A stretch of 64,000 nt of DNA from Megamerina dolium (Eukaryota > Arthropoda > Insecta > Diptera > Megamerinidae). The stretch is from contig OY978529.1 of the NCBI GenBank assembly GCA_963854835.1, positions 10,004,775 through 10,068,774 of the forward strand, written 5' to 3'. Numbering within the stretch: position 1 is the stretch's first letter; every line of letters starts with the position of its first letter. The notes under the pieces were generated by a model that was not told the DNA's origin, did not search any database, and saw only the letters and a program-made list of their open reading frames with translations. Shown here one piece after another: positions 22,726 through 33,734 of this stretch. Made by a program: the position numbers and the translations under genes.

Positions 22726-24327
22726 AAAAAAAAAAAAAAAAAATCTCCTTACAGTCGGCTGGGGCCGACCAAACTATACCCTGCATATGTAGATTTATAT
22801 ATAAAAAGTTTACTCGAATATCCAACTTTTCTTTTATTTCCACTTTTCGAGAAACAATTTTTGCATATACTACTAATTTACACCCGAAATATGGTTGACT
22901 TTGACGAAGTAAAAGGATTTTAAGATAATTCCGAGGCTTAGTATGGGAGCTATATAAAAAGTGGGCGTGGCTTACCACTTTCTAGTAAATCCAATTAATT
23001 TTTCAATGTTAATCCACACCTTAAATTTGGTGTCCTACGTTGAATAGTTTCTAAGTTATGGTGGTTAACATTTTTGTTTAATTTCCTCAACTTTGTATGG
23101 GCGCCCCAATAAGAAGTGGGCGTGGTACGCAGATTTTTCGCCAGATTATTTCCGACTACGATATTAATTTAAGTGTCAATTATGGTTATTGTAGACATAA
23201 GATTGCCTAAGTTACAGCTGTTTCAATTTAAAATTTGTATGGGGGCTACGATAAACACTGGGCGTGGTGCGCCCATTTTCTGTGAGCCTAGTTGATTGTA
23301 CAATACTAATCCACACCTTAAATCTCGTTATTCTACGCTGAATAGTTTGCAAGTTATAACCGGTAACATTTTTTTTAATTTCCGCAACTTTGTATGGGAG
23401 ACCCAAAAAGGAGTGGGCGTGGCACATTGATTTTCTGTCATATTATTTCTGACTGCCGTGTTAATTTAAGTGTCAATTATGGTTATTCTAGACAGAAGAT
23501 TGCCGAAGTTACAGCTGTTTCAATTTAAAATTTGTATGGGGGCTACGATAAACAGTGGGCGTGGTGCGCACATTTTCTGTGAGCCTAGTTGCTTGTACAA
23601 TAGTAATCCACACCTTAAATCTCGTTATTCTACGCGGAATAGTTTGCAAGTTATAACCGGTAACATTTTTTTTAATTTCCGCAACTTTGTATGGGAGACC
23701 CAAAAAGTAGTGGGCGTGGCACATTGATTTTCTGCCATATTATTTCTGACTACCGTGTTAATCTAAGTGTCAATTATGGTTATTCTAGACAAAAGATTGT
23801 AGAAGTTACAGCAGTTTCAATTTAAAAGAAGTACAGACACTTTGTATGGGAGCTACGCTAGAAAGTAGGCGTGGCTCATCCACTTTTGGCGAGGTTATAT
23901 AGTAGTATAATATCAGTCTATGTGCCAAATATTGTTGTCCCAAGTGGTATATTATGTGAGTTATAGCAAGTTAAAGATTTTGAAAATTTCGAGGTTAGTC
24001 GCTTTGAATGCTTGGTGTGGGCGTGGTTATTGACCGATCATGCCCAATATCAATCCCCTCCGTACCCTTGGATCATAGATTACTTATGCCAAATTTCATC
24101 GAAATAGCTCAATATTTACTCAAGTTATCGTGCGAACCAGCCAGGTGACAGACAGACGGACGGACGGACGGACGGACGGACGGACGGACGGACATCGTTA
24201 AATCGAAAATTTAATCGACGCTGATCACGAATATATATCCATGTCTATATCTCCGGAGATTCCTTCAAGTGGACACAAACATCTGACCGAAATGAATATA
24301 CCATGCATATTGCATTATGCAGGGTAT
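22726..24327 (-). repeat. CCGT/CATACAAA dispersed repeat, long copy 2 (inverted)
   Basis: The reverse complement of the family at 9.6 kb. It ends with GCATTATGCAGGGTATA at the right and has AGTCGGCTGGGGCCGACCAA with a poly(A)/(T) boundary at the left. It holds three modules of about 298 bp where copy 1 has two (CAGCTGT or its variant at about 23212, 23510 and 23808). It has one block of repeated (CGGA) (24150-24193). Two near-identical 71-codon minus-strand frames (23427-23212 and 23724-23509) come from this duplication and are not genes. Confidence 0.92.
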
Positions 24328-25239
24328 AAAAAAAGAAATATTGTCAAATTTTTACCGAAATATTTGCCAAAATTTACTTTAAACTCATGATCTCTCCCCA
24401 TGGGTGGGCTCTTATATTCTTACCTTCATCCAATTCTACATGTAAGTGTTTGTAGAAATGTTGTTCTTAGGAATGTGGCTGAATTACTAAAGGCGTTGCT
24501 TTGATGCGTTGTAATTAAAACAACTCCACAGGTGTTCTTTGAAGTTGTTACAAATGTGTCACTTGCAAGGATTCTTCTATCGGATGCTATATATGTACCT
24601 ACATATATTCATTGGTTTGAAGTGGTGTCAACAAGTAAAAATCAACACTTGGCGTCTATTTAAAAACAATCATAATAAGCAATTTTGTCTTCATTATCTT
24701 TCACATTTTCACATGTAACCATGGCACAAACTAATGTATGTATTTTGTGACCCTTAAATTACTCAGCTGGATTCTATGTAATTACAAAGATAGAAAATAG
24801 AAAGTGAAAGAAAAAAAAACAATAATTCTATTTGAAATACATGTTGACTACATGTTGCTTATGAAATCATTGCAAGTTTTTAGTTAAATAACTCATATGA
24901 TTAAATTGAATATTTGACTAGTAACTAGTGGTCATAACTGATATTCTTTCTTCTTTCAAATTTGAGCTATTATGTCCAACAATATAATTTTCGTATTTTT
25001 ATGAGAACCTTATTCGAATATATTCCTCAAAAATTGAAGACTACAACTTTCATGTATTCACAAGGGTCGACCAATAAGTACCTGTGTTTGAAGACAGTTG
25101 GCGCTGTGATAGAAGTTGACATTATGGCTATGCATGGCCATCTGTCAAACGGCACCATACTATCGATTCGTAATTCACTTTTTATTTTTGGATGGAAAGA
25201 CATGCGAAAAAATAAAAACGAATTTGGCTGACAACCGTG
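24328..25239. other. No gene identified
   Basis: AT-rich. A plus-strand frame at 24962-25231 shows no motif I recognise. It directly precedes mariner remains and may contain very decayed transposon sequence. Confidence 0.4.
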
Positions 25240-26340
25240 AAACGTTTTTTGCAGTGGATTTGCAGGAGATAGTCATTTTAGGCCGATTGTAGAAAGGAAG
25301 AAAAATCACGGCGCAGTATTAGAGAAAATTATTTTACCAATTCAATAGGAAACTGACTGAAGCCCGCAACTTCCAGCCAAAAATGAATACGGTTTCACCA
25401 CGACAACGTACCAGCACATACGAAGGCGGTCCGACCTACCCGACAGAACTGCATGACATGACATATAGATGGCGGCAGTAGTTTGAAAAAAATTACTTTG
25501 GTGAAAAGTGGCAACCTTATAAAACGTATGTTTTAAGTTTCAAGACGCCACGTTGTTTAGTATTTTTTTTTTTGGAGCCATCGAAAGTTAACGACCTCAG
25601 TGAATTTGTAAACATGAAAAAAATTGTTCACCGAGTCTCCCCCTCAGTCCAACGAGTCTACTGGGGGAGTCTGCTCCTTCCTTTACGACCATAAAATATT
25701 GGGTGGCAGAGTTTAAACGAGGTCGTACGAGCTGTCAAGACGAACACCATAGTGGTCGACCAATTGAGGTGGCCACGCCAGAAACGGTTAAGAAAATCCA
25801 GAAAATGGTACTGGATGATCGCCGGCGAGTATTATGCAAATTTGTTTGCAGCATTTAAGTGATGAAATTAAAGGAAAAAGGCCGCATTTGGCGAAAAAGA
25901 AAGTGTTGTTTCATCAAGACAATGCATCAGTTCACACATCCGCTATTGCGATGGCCAAAATCAATGAGTTAAAGCTCAAATTGTTTCAGTACGCACCTTA
26001 TTCGCACCAGATTTAGCTCCTTCGGATTATTTTCTATTTCCAAATTTGAAAAAATGGCTTGGTGGTGGAAGATTTGCAAACAATGAAGAGGTGAAGTCTG
26101 TGGTAGATGGCTATTTTAATGAGCTGACAGTTCATACTATAAACAGGGTATCGAAGCTATAGAATATCGCTGGGAAAAGTGCATAGAGATAAAAGGAGAT
26201 TATGTTGAGAAATAAAGAACAATTTTCCCAAATTTGTTGTTTTCTTTGTTAGTTCGGGTAGTACTGGGACCGCCCTCGTACATCGATCATTTTTTCTTTT
26301 ATAGCATATCGAAAACAATATACTCAAAATTATATTTTTG
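25240..26340 (+). pseudogene. Old mariner remnant, split by a younger mariner
   Basis: Before the insertion, frames around 25290-25420 give GRKITAQY, then KLTEARNFQPKMNTV and FHHDNVPAHT, the region of the second catalytic Asp. The sequence then breaks at TA, and the frame resumes directly after the inserted element as HTSIIF at 26279 onward. Removing the inserted element restores a continuous reading of this motif, so the nesting order is clear. Little else of the old copy survives. Confidence 0.65.
25421..26278 (+). mobile_element. Nested mariner, internally deleted
   Basis: Ends CGAAGGCGGTCC plus GACCTACCCGA and, from the right, CGAGGGCGGTCC plus CTACCCGAAC are inverted and flanked by TA at 25419-25420 and 26279-26280. 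The HTH part survives (PSFTTIKYWVAEFKRGRTS, then HHSGRPIEVATPETVKKIQK). A deletion then jumps from the first third to HLSDEIKGKRPHLAKKKVLF, HQDNASVHTSAIAMAKINEL and a frame-broken third Asp region (LAPSDYFLF). It is about 860 bp, shorter than full mariners (about 1.3 kb). It is the same family as the 11.9-12.6 kb copy. Confidence 0.9.
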
Positions 26341-26783
26341 CATAAAATTTGTAATGTAATAAATTTTTGTAATTATTTTAGCAATTATATATAGGTTTAT
26401 AACAATATTTTTCCTAAAAAAAAGGATATTTTGCCAGCTACTCTACAAAAATGATACATTTTTATGCAAAAAAGAACATATATCACATATGTTTCTATAT
26501 CATTTAAGCTTTCTACAAATTCGATACAATTTTCGATCACCTGTTAAACAATGTTTACCGAACTTTGAATTTTATAATACATAAACCATTAAAAAACTGA
26601 GAGATAACACTACTTATTCCTTGTTCTACATTGCCAATCCGGTGTAGGTAGGTATCACGAACTCGGGCAAGGTATAAAAATCAAAGAGTTTGCCTCCAGT
26701 AACGAACTTGTATAGACCATCCTCGAATTAACCTATACCATCTGTATTACCTAGGTGCATGTAACAATAAGTAGAACCGACCC
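26341..26783. other. No gene seen
   Basis: AT-rich flank of the hAT element. Confidence 0.5.
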
Positions 26784-26791
26784 CTGATAAA

Positions 26792-29549
26792 CAGTGTTGC
26801 CGTTTTGGTAGAATTCTACCAAATTTGGTAGATTTTATTTACAATTTTCAGTTTTGGTAGAATGGTAGAATTGTTTTCGATTTGGTAGATTTTCTCCAGA
26901 AAAGTTGCTAAAACACAAAATCCACAAAATCCTGAAGAAAAGTCTGGCAATCCTTGAAAATAAACCGTCTGGCATTACTGCTTTTGTATGACATACGAGT
27001 ATGTAGGTAATATGAGTGGGAACGCAACAAACATTTGCGTATTATGCCGTCAGATCACTTGTATCCACTTACAAAAGGAGAGTGAGTGAAAAAGCATGAG
27101 TGTGTTAAATTTGAAATGTCCTCGAAATTGCATCATCTTCGAATTTTATTCACATTAAAGGCTTGCGCGCTTGAAGTAAGGTGTCAAAATTTGTGGAAAT
27201 GGATAGGTAAGAACTGCAGCATTTATTTTAATAATATATGAAAACATATTGTTTTCACGATTTTTGCAACGCAGCACTTCATCAGGTTGCAGAAAATTCC
27301 GGCCGGAATGGATAAAGGAATTCCCGTGGCTTCAAGAAAATGAGGGTCGCGCCTATTGTGTGGCCTGCGAAAAAACGTTAATAAGCCACCTAACGCATCT
27401 CAGAAAGCATGCAACCAACAACACGCACAAGCAAAATTTGAACAATAAGAACTCGCAATTAAAATTGGATACTTTTTTAACTAACGAAAAGCGTGGCATA
27501 CAACAGCAAGTATATTTAGCAGAATTAACAATGGTAATGTTCTGCATTCAACATAAACTACCATTTTTGTTAATGGACTTTTTGCCTAAACTGCTGGCTT
27601 AATGCTGTCCGGACTCTGCGATTGCCAAAGCGCTTAAATGCGCGCGCACTAAGTCCACAGAAGTCGCCGAAGCCCTAGGTACGAAAGCTTTGACACAAAT
27701 CGCTTCCTCGCTCAGATCCAGCAAATTTTCGCTTATAGTGGACGAGACCACAGACATCTCATCAAAAAAGTCGCTTGTATTAGTCGTGCGGTATGTAGAT
27801 TCACAATCTCGCATTGTTCGCGACAGGTTTTTAAGTTTATTGGAATTAACCAAGTGCGATTCTGCTACAATTTTTGAGACAATTAAAAGTTTTTTTTTGA
27901 AATATTAGATACCTATTACGAACTTAATTGGTCTCGCCACTGATGGAGCTAGTGTAATGGCAGGTGACTTCAATGGCTTAAAAACGAAGCTGAAGAACGA
28001 AGTTGATTTATTTTACATAAAATGCACATGCCATTCATTGCACTTATGTTCTGCGTATGCGTGCAAAAAGCTACCTCTTGAGGTTGAAAAGTTGTGTAGA
28101 AATATATATACTTTTTTTTCACATAGCTCAAATCGAATTAATAGTTTTAAAGAATTCCAAGAATACTGTAGTGTTAAGCCTCATAAAATACTCGGTATAT
28201 CGCAAACCAGATGGCTTTCTTTAGAGTCCGTAATCAACAGAATAATTGAGCAGTGGGATAGTTTACGGCTGTACTTCATTTCGTGCTGCATAGAAGTTGG
28301 GGGAATTCGTACTCCTGACTTGGTGAATTCAATGAATGCTGAAACTAAAGCTTATTTTCTCTTTCTTTCGTATATTTTAAATATTATAAATAATTTGAAC
28401 AAAGAGTTCCAGTCGGAAAAGGTCCGACTGCCATATTTATATTCTCATATTGAAACAAATTTTAAATTAATTATGAGCCATTTTCTTAAAAACGATTTCG
28501 TGAAAAATATTAGTTGTTTGTCTCAAGTGAATTTTAACGATGAAAATAACTATTTACCTATAGAAAATATATTTGTTGGTTACAAGGCTGAAAACTTCTT
28601 GAAATGCGCAGATCTTACGATGTCACAAAAGCTTAAGATAAAATCTGATGTCTTATTTTTTTATCGTGAGTTGCTGAAGCAAATTAATTCCCGATTTGAT
28701 TTTGCGAGCGATGATCTACAGTTGTTATCGATCATAACTCCACATCAAGTAGTATGCAGTTCCGAAATAAATATTTTACCGCTTGTGAATAAATTTTCAA
28801 ATTTAGTAAACTGCGACCCAGAAAAAATAATGACACAGTGGAGTATTTTAAGGTTATCTCACACAAATTTGTCCAGTGAAATGGACATAAATAGTTTTTG
28901 GGGAAAGGTTTACGACATTAAAAACGGTATGAATGAGAATTGTTTCAAAGAGTTATGTGAATTTGTTTTTATTCTTTTGACCTTACCACATAGCTCCGCA
29001 GCTGCTGAGCGTATGTTTTCGGAATTAGCTTTAATTAAAACAAAAAAAAGAAATAAACTAGACTTTCGTACAATTAATAATGTAATGCTAGCCGCAGAGT
29101 TAGATAATTCAAAAAGTAAGGCAATATGGTCTGCGAGTAGTTATTTTTAATATTTTTTCTCATATGATTTCAATTTACGCAACTGAAAGACTGAAATGTA
29201 AAAGCGTGATACAATTGTATCCCATGTACTGATGTACTGTACTGTACAATGTACTGATTTATTGTAGGTATAGTATATAATGCATACATGTACCTTATGG
29301 AAAATAACATATGAAGAAACATATGTATGTTTAAAAGTCAAATTTTTTTTAATATTAATTGTTTCATTGATTTTTGTACTATGAATGTATATATGAATAT
29401 ATAAAAATTTTTTTGTTAAAACTACAATATATAAATAAACAACTGTTGATCTCAGAAAATTATTATCCATGAAAAATTATTTTGGTAGAATTTTGGTAGA
29501 ATTTTAAAAGAAATTTGGTAGAAAATATTTTTTTGGAACGGCAACACTG
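26792..29549 (+). mobile_element. hAT transposon, structurally complete
   Basis: Terminal inverted repeats CAGTGTTGCCGTT (left, 26792) and its complement AACGGCAACACTG (right, ending 29549) are flanked by a perfect 8-bp target duplication CTGATAAA (26784-26791 and 29550-29557). That length is diagnostic of hAT. Both subterminal regions carry repeated TTTGGTAGA motifs, which in hAT elements are typical transposase-binding sites. Length 2758 bp. It encloses one transposase gene. Confidence 0.96.
27199..29150 (+). pseudogene. hAT transposase, one frame with two premature stops
   Basis: This is a cut-and-paste transposase. A tiny first exon MDS (27199-27206) joined across a 68-bp GTAAGA...GCAG intron to 27275 gives one continuous frame of about 627 residues, interrupted only by TAA at 27600 and TAG at 27906. 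It carries a BED-type zinc finger (CVACEKTLISHLTHLRKH with a later His), LIVDETTDIS (first catalytic Asp) and LIGLATDGASVM (second Asp). After a helical middle it has the C-terminal dimerisation block LPHSSAAAERMFSELALIKT. The frame after 27957 is open for 397 codons without a break. The exon-1 model is inference, and the TTG-started reading has the same frame. No frameshift is seen, so the copy is young. Confidence 0.9.
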
Positions 29550-29557
29550 CTGATAAA

Positions 29558-30525
29558 TACGTATTAGAGTGCTGCAGAAATGTATTCGTTTGCATCTTCA
29601 AAACACTCTATTCATATTACAAAAGAATCTCTCATTCATTCTCTCTAAGCAAATATGAATTAGAATGAATAAAATATAATAGAATGGAATGGAGTGTATG
29701 TTTCGTTTTCATAGAATGAGTATTGCAAATGGAAGTAAAACATTTGAGAGTACTCTAAATATTCGTTTTGCTTTTCTATGTTACATTACCATACATATAA
29801 GCAAAAAATACAGTAGATAGTGCCTGTTATGAAAAGCAACAACAATTATAACGTACAACATACTCGTAGTACTCTCAAACTCTCGTAGTACTCTCAAATA
29901 TTCGTTTATTTGAAGAGAAAAAACGAATGTTTGGAATATTGCTGGTACAAGAAATGAGTGGAGTATTCTATTTGCCTAATATTTTACTCTCTCTCATTCT
30001 CATTCTATTTAGATATGCTTTGCAAATGTTGTACATGTTTTGAGAGTAAAAAGAATCATTCGAAAATCAAATACATTCTCGCAGCTCTTTAATACGTATA
30101 TCTCTTAGTCGTTAAAATGCTCGCACATCAGACTCTTCAACGAACTAGCTGTTGTTGCAACCGAACATAAGTATACACAACCATATTTATATTATTGCAG
30201 CAAATTAACACATTTGCAGATAAAAAACGAAATCCTGTTGAAATTTTTTTAGTAGAGCTAAAAAACCACACAAAAATCATTAGCGTTACTACACATTTGG
30301 GTTGAGAGTTGATGAAGCTTTGGTTGTTCTTCTCATATGTAGTAAGTATTGTGTATTGGTGCTACAAAATGACTTAATTTGTGTTTTGCTATTTAAAGGG
30401 ATGTACGTATGTTTGTCTTGATTTCCTTTTTCTATTCCTTTACAAAAACCACACATACACACACACACACACTGCACACATAATACAATACATATGCCTT
30501 AGCAAATTATAGAGTACTCAATATG
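29558..30525. other. No gene seen
   Basis: AT-rich. It has several ATTCATTCTC/ACTCTCAAA-type short repeats (29600-30080), including TCGTAGTACTCTCAAA twice near 29870-29900, and a short CA run near 30455. No coding evidence. Confidence 0.45.
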
Positions 30526-30722
30526 CTATATGTGTACATATTTATTATGATAACTGCTTGTGCATGATTTACTGTTGTTGCAACCATCATTGAATGCTCC
30601 GATAACATCTTCGCAATGACAGTCACATCCATGCGTACACACTTCTTTGACAATTTCCAAAATTATGGATAAAGTTTTGTCAATTGATACAGTCGCAGCG
30701 ATACACAGTGTTTCCACGTTGT
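30526..30722 (-). CDS. Candidate terminal exon, cysteine-rich, unidentified
   Basis: A T-rich tract and TTTAG acceptor precede an open frame of about 65 codons ending in TAG. It reads ETLCIAATVSIDKTLSIILE, then EVCTHGCDCHCEDVIGAFND and GCNNSKSCTSSYHNKYVHI. Eight cysteines fall in about 35 residues, in a compact pattern. Codon use looks gene-like and differs from the flanks. No upstream partner exon could be found with confidence, and a SINE occupies the presumed intron at 30.9-31.2 kb. I recognise no family. Confidence 0.3.
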
Positions 30723-30883
30723 CTAAATATGGTAAAAGTGAATGCTGTTATATAATGAAAAAGAAAAAAAAAAACAGTTTTATTTATGATAAAAATTCTG
30801 CTGTTTCTTTTCAATAATTGAAATGTATACGTTAGAAGAATATATATATTTTTGTATTTTAACAATGATTTAAAAGGTCTGCG

Positions 30884-31200
30884 AAAAAAAAAATAAAATA
30901 AATATCTGGCACTTATAAGCCCCAAAGGACTCTTTGGCCAAGCTTCTCTTCCAATACTGTTGTGCGTATTAAATTTGGGACAGTATTAGAAGGGACCTAA
31001 TTATTTTAGCCGGTTCAAAACGGCAGAACCATTGTGACATCACTTTTTCTGAGCTTTGTCACAGAGTACTGTTAGAAGTTTTTCCATGGTAAATTGTTAC
31101 TGACGGAAAAATTGCCAATTGCTTGCCGACTTCGATATTAAATTATATGCTTCAGTCGGGGATTGAACCCACGACCTACAGATCAAAGGCCAACACACTA
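30884..31200 (-). mobile_element. tRNA-derived SINE, copy D
   Basis: Minus orientation. The tail (ATATTTATTTTATTTT on the minus strand) is at the left. The body is intact and the B box region (GGGATTGAACCCACGACCTA on plus) is present. The right end breaks inside the tRNA-like head, so the A box is missing. Confidence 0.9.
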
Positions 31201-31339
31201 AAAACGATACGGTACCCATTTGTGAAAAAAATACCAAATCTAAAATGAACTGAACTGATGAAGAAGATATGAGTAGAATCAAAGGCTCCGTTTCACCTTC
31301 TACTTTTATTTCCTTATATTTTATATTTTCTTAAACTTT

Positions 31340-31480
31340 GCGGATACTCTCTTAAGTAGTACGTCTCACATAGACCAGACCGGGGCCATTGTGATCCCAC
31401 GCGGATGTTCCTAATATCTGATTTTTTTGACGAACCAACCGAAACTTTTGATGAAATTGAAGATTTTGCTAATATCAGCC
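31340..31480 (+). other. Coding-like remnant of unknown origin
   Basis: One frame reads GHCDPTRMFLISDFFDEPTE, then TFDEIEDFANISH and stop. The preceding motif around GGCCATTGTGATCCCAC recurs in altered form at about 42395-42440, so this may be the end of a dispersed element and not a host exon. Confidence 0.25.
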
Positions 31481-31540
31481 ATTAACATTTAAGTGATAAT
31501 TGTTAAGCTAGGAATTGTTTGCCCTTTTTGCATGTTGCAG

Positions 31541-31731
31541 AACCAGTGCAACTCTCACGTAACGTTTGCATTACGATTGCTTACGCATACGTTTCTTTCT
31601 GGGTACTGGTCACAGCAATTTCACCGTCCTACCTACAAATTAAGCTTGTCCGTAACAAAATGTTTCAAATCCTTAACCCTGATCTTGAGAAGATTAATAC
31701 TTTAAATTTTTCAAGAGATATGTTAAAATAA
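31541..31731 (+). CDS. Candidate terminal exon with one hydrophobic segment
   Basis: A good acceptor (CCTTTTTGCATGTTGCAG) precedes an open frame that ends at TAA. It reads PVQLSRNVCITIAYAYVSFW, then VLVTAISPSYLQIKLVRNKM and FQILNPDLEKINTLNFSRDM. A membrane-spanning stretch of about 20 residues is followed by a charged tail. I do not recognise the protein, and no partner exon is visible nearby. A decayed TE piece is the main alternative. Confidence 0.25.
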
Positions 31732-31861
31732 TTAAACATTACAAAAATGGTTAAATACCATGTACTTTTGTTATATTCTTATATTTTGTTTGTATTGAGA
31801 AATTCAGAGAATTTTCTACTTAATATTCATAATAAAAATGGTTAATTTATGCCAGTGCAGA

Positions 31862-32013
31862 GTTGGGTACAAAAGATCTTGTTTGGTCGCAGTGCCCGTA
31901 ACACTTGTGGTTGGCCCCCAGAGGTATCAGCTATAGGGCTCATATCCTCTAACAGACCTTGGTCTGATTTCGCGTGGTCCACTTGATGAACAAGTGTGCT
32001 TGTTCCAACGTCA
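31862..32013 (+). mobile_element. 3' UTR fragment of RNase-H-bearing non-LTR element, copy 2
   Basis: From TTGGGTACAAAAGATCTTGT through ACACTTGTGGTTGGCCCCCA to CTTGTTCCAACGTCA it matches the 3' UTR that follows the ORF ending at 33124. It is not preceded by coding sequence. Confidence 0.8.
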
Positions 32014-32199
32014 TGTCAGTGCAGAAAACTTAACTGTTTGAAGGGCCTATGATAAAATTTACTAAATTTAATTATCAATGCGTATTGTATCAATTCAGGC
32101 ATAACTAAAAAAACACCCCCTCCTGCAAAATTTGATCATGTGCGTTTATGATAAAGTCGCGATTATGGCTCAATATATAATTTTCCTTCTCCATACTCT

Positions 32200-33275
32200 T
32201 ATGGATGCTGCAAACGCAAGCATAAACTCAATATACCATTGACCTTTTGAGCGGAGGGTACAAAAAATGCTATTTATTATGGCAGAACTACGCTATCACA
32301 GGTTCTCCACAATCATCCCAGACAGACTGGAATGGAAAATGAGTAATAGCTTAATACCCTCAAAACATAATTACGTTTGGTTCACAGACGGATCGAAGAC
32401 AGATGAAGGTACAGGCGCCGGGATATACGGTCCTAATACCTGCATATCTCTCGCAATGGGCTCGTGGCCAAATGTCTTCCAAAGAGAAATACATGCCATA
32501 GAACTTTGTACACGTCATATACATGCCAAAGGGCTCAAAGGGGCGCGCATTCTTATTTGCTCAGGCAGACAAGCTGCCATCAAATCTCTCTCCTCATGGG
32601 AGTTCTCCTCAAAACTAGTCACCGACAGCTTCCTTATCATACAAAAACTCTCTATGCGAAACAAGGTCACATTATCGTGGGTGCAGGGGCACAAAGGAAT
32701 TGAGGGCAATGAAGTGGCGGACAAACTAGCGACAGCTGGCTCGTCTTCTCCACCGACGGGCCCGGAAGCTTTCTGCGGTATAAGCTGGTCATCGGCCAAA
32801 GCAATGATAGAAAATCATTACCACATTACTTCTACAAGCGAAAGCTCTCATCAGCTTTAATGCAGCTTTTGACAGAATTAGTCTTAGCAAAACAAACCTA
32901 CGCCTAATAACCGGCTATCTCACAGGACATAACTGGCTAAAATACCACCTTCACAAAATGGGACTATCCTCTGACACGGAGTGTCACATACTTTGCGAAT
33001 GTCCGGCCCTGGGCAGACTAGGCCTGAAACACTTTCAGCTGTGTTTCCCCAACACCATCATCAGAAGTTCGACAAGATCAATTCTATCCTTCAGTAAAAA
33101 GGTAGAGGAGATTCTAGTGTCGTAAACGGGCTTGGGTACAAAAGATCTCGTTTGGTCGCAGTGCCCGTAACACTTGTGGTTGGCCTCCTCTAACAGACCT
33201 TGGTCTGGTTTCGTGTGGTCCATTTCATGAACAAGGATTATGTCCTTGTTCCAACGTCACTCTCTCTTTTGATTG
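32200..33275 (+). pseudogene. Non-LTR retrotransposon 3' portion with RNase H (R1/I/LOA group)
   Basis: 32339-32780 encodes an RNase H domain. It has NYVWFTDGSKTDEGTGAGIY (first Asp), REIHAIELCTRHIHAKG (catalytic Glu), SGRQAAIKSL where a second Asp is expected but the sequence reads CSGRQ, and WVQGHKGIEGNEVADKLATA (last Asp). A frameshift near 32860 leads to the C-terminus: NLRLITGYLTGHNWLKYHLH, then a C-x-x-x-C...C-like tail (CHILCECPALGR), and a stop at 33122. The 3' UTR and a GATT tail end the element near 33275. The RT is absent and the third RNase H Asp is replaced, so it is inactive. Confidence 0.85.
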
Positions 33276-33408
33276 ATTGATGGCAGGTGCTCGTGTGGAT
33301 GAGCCAATTTTAATAATTAGCTTTTACGTAATATTGTAATTTTCAAGAATGAAATTGAACTAACAGAATGAACAATATTTAAGTGAAATTATTATTTTTT
33401 TGTTGCAG

Positions 33409-33734
33409 TTTATGCAGAAAGGAGACACTGTATGACAGTGGCAACGTTAAAAACGATCATAGTTAATGTACCAATACATATGTATGGTGTGTATGTGTGT
33501 ATGAGTATGCAGAACGTCAAAGGTTAATGTCACTAATTTTCACCTTTGCCAACGCCAATCGCACCGGTGCTACTGTTACCGGGATGAAGCAAGAAGGGGA
33601 GGATGTACAACGACAATGTATAAATATGCGTTCTCCATTTGAGACTACAGACGCAACCGATAACTTCCGACAGATGTGTGCAACAGCCGAACAGTAAGGA
33701 CATATGTATGAGTTGCGCCCTCTTCTGCGTTTAG
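33409..33734 (+). other. Candidate non-coding or 5' UTR exon
   Basis: A strong acceptor (TTTTTTTGTTGCAG) at 33408 and a strong donor (TTTAG/GTGAGT) at 33735 bound 326 bases that are GC-richer than the flanks. Frames inside are short and broken. The longest (33497-33697) encodes TGATVTGMKQEGEDVQRQCI-type sequence. The first 80 bases contain stops in every frame, so if it is an exon it is most likely untranslated at its 5' side. Confidence 0.25.

Noticed and set aside
23212..23724. Two near-identical 71-codon minus-strand proteins
   Set aside because: They are repeated modules of a non-coding dispersed repeat.
32515..32799. Minus-strand 94-codon frame
   Set aside because: Antisense shadow of the RNase H coding sequence.
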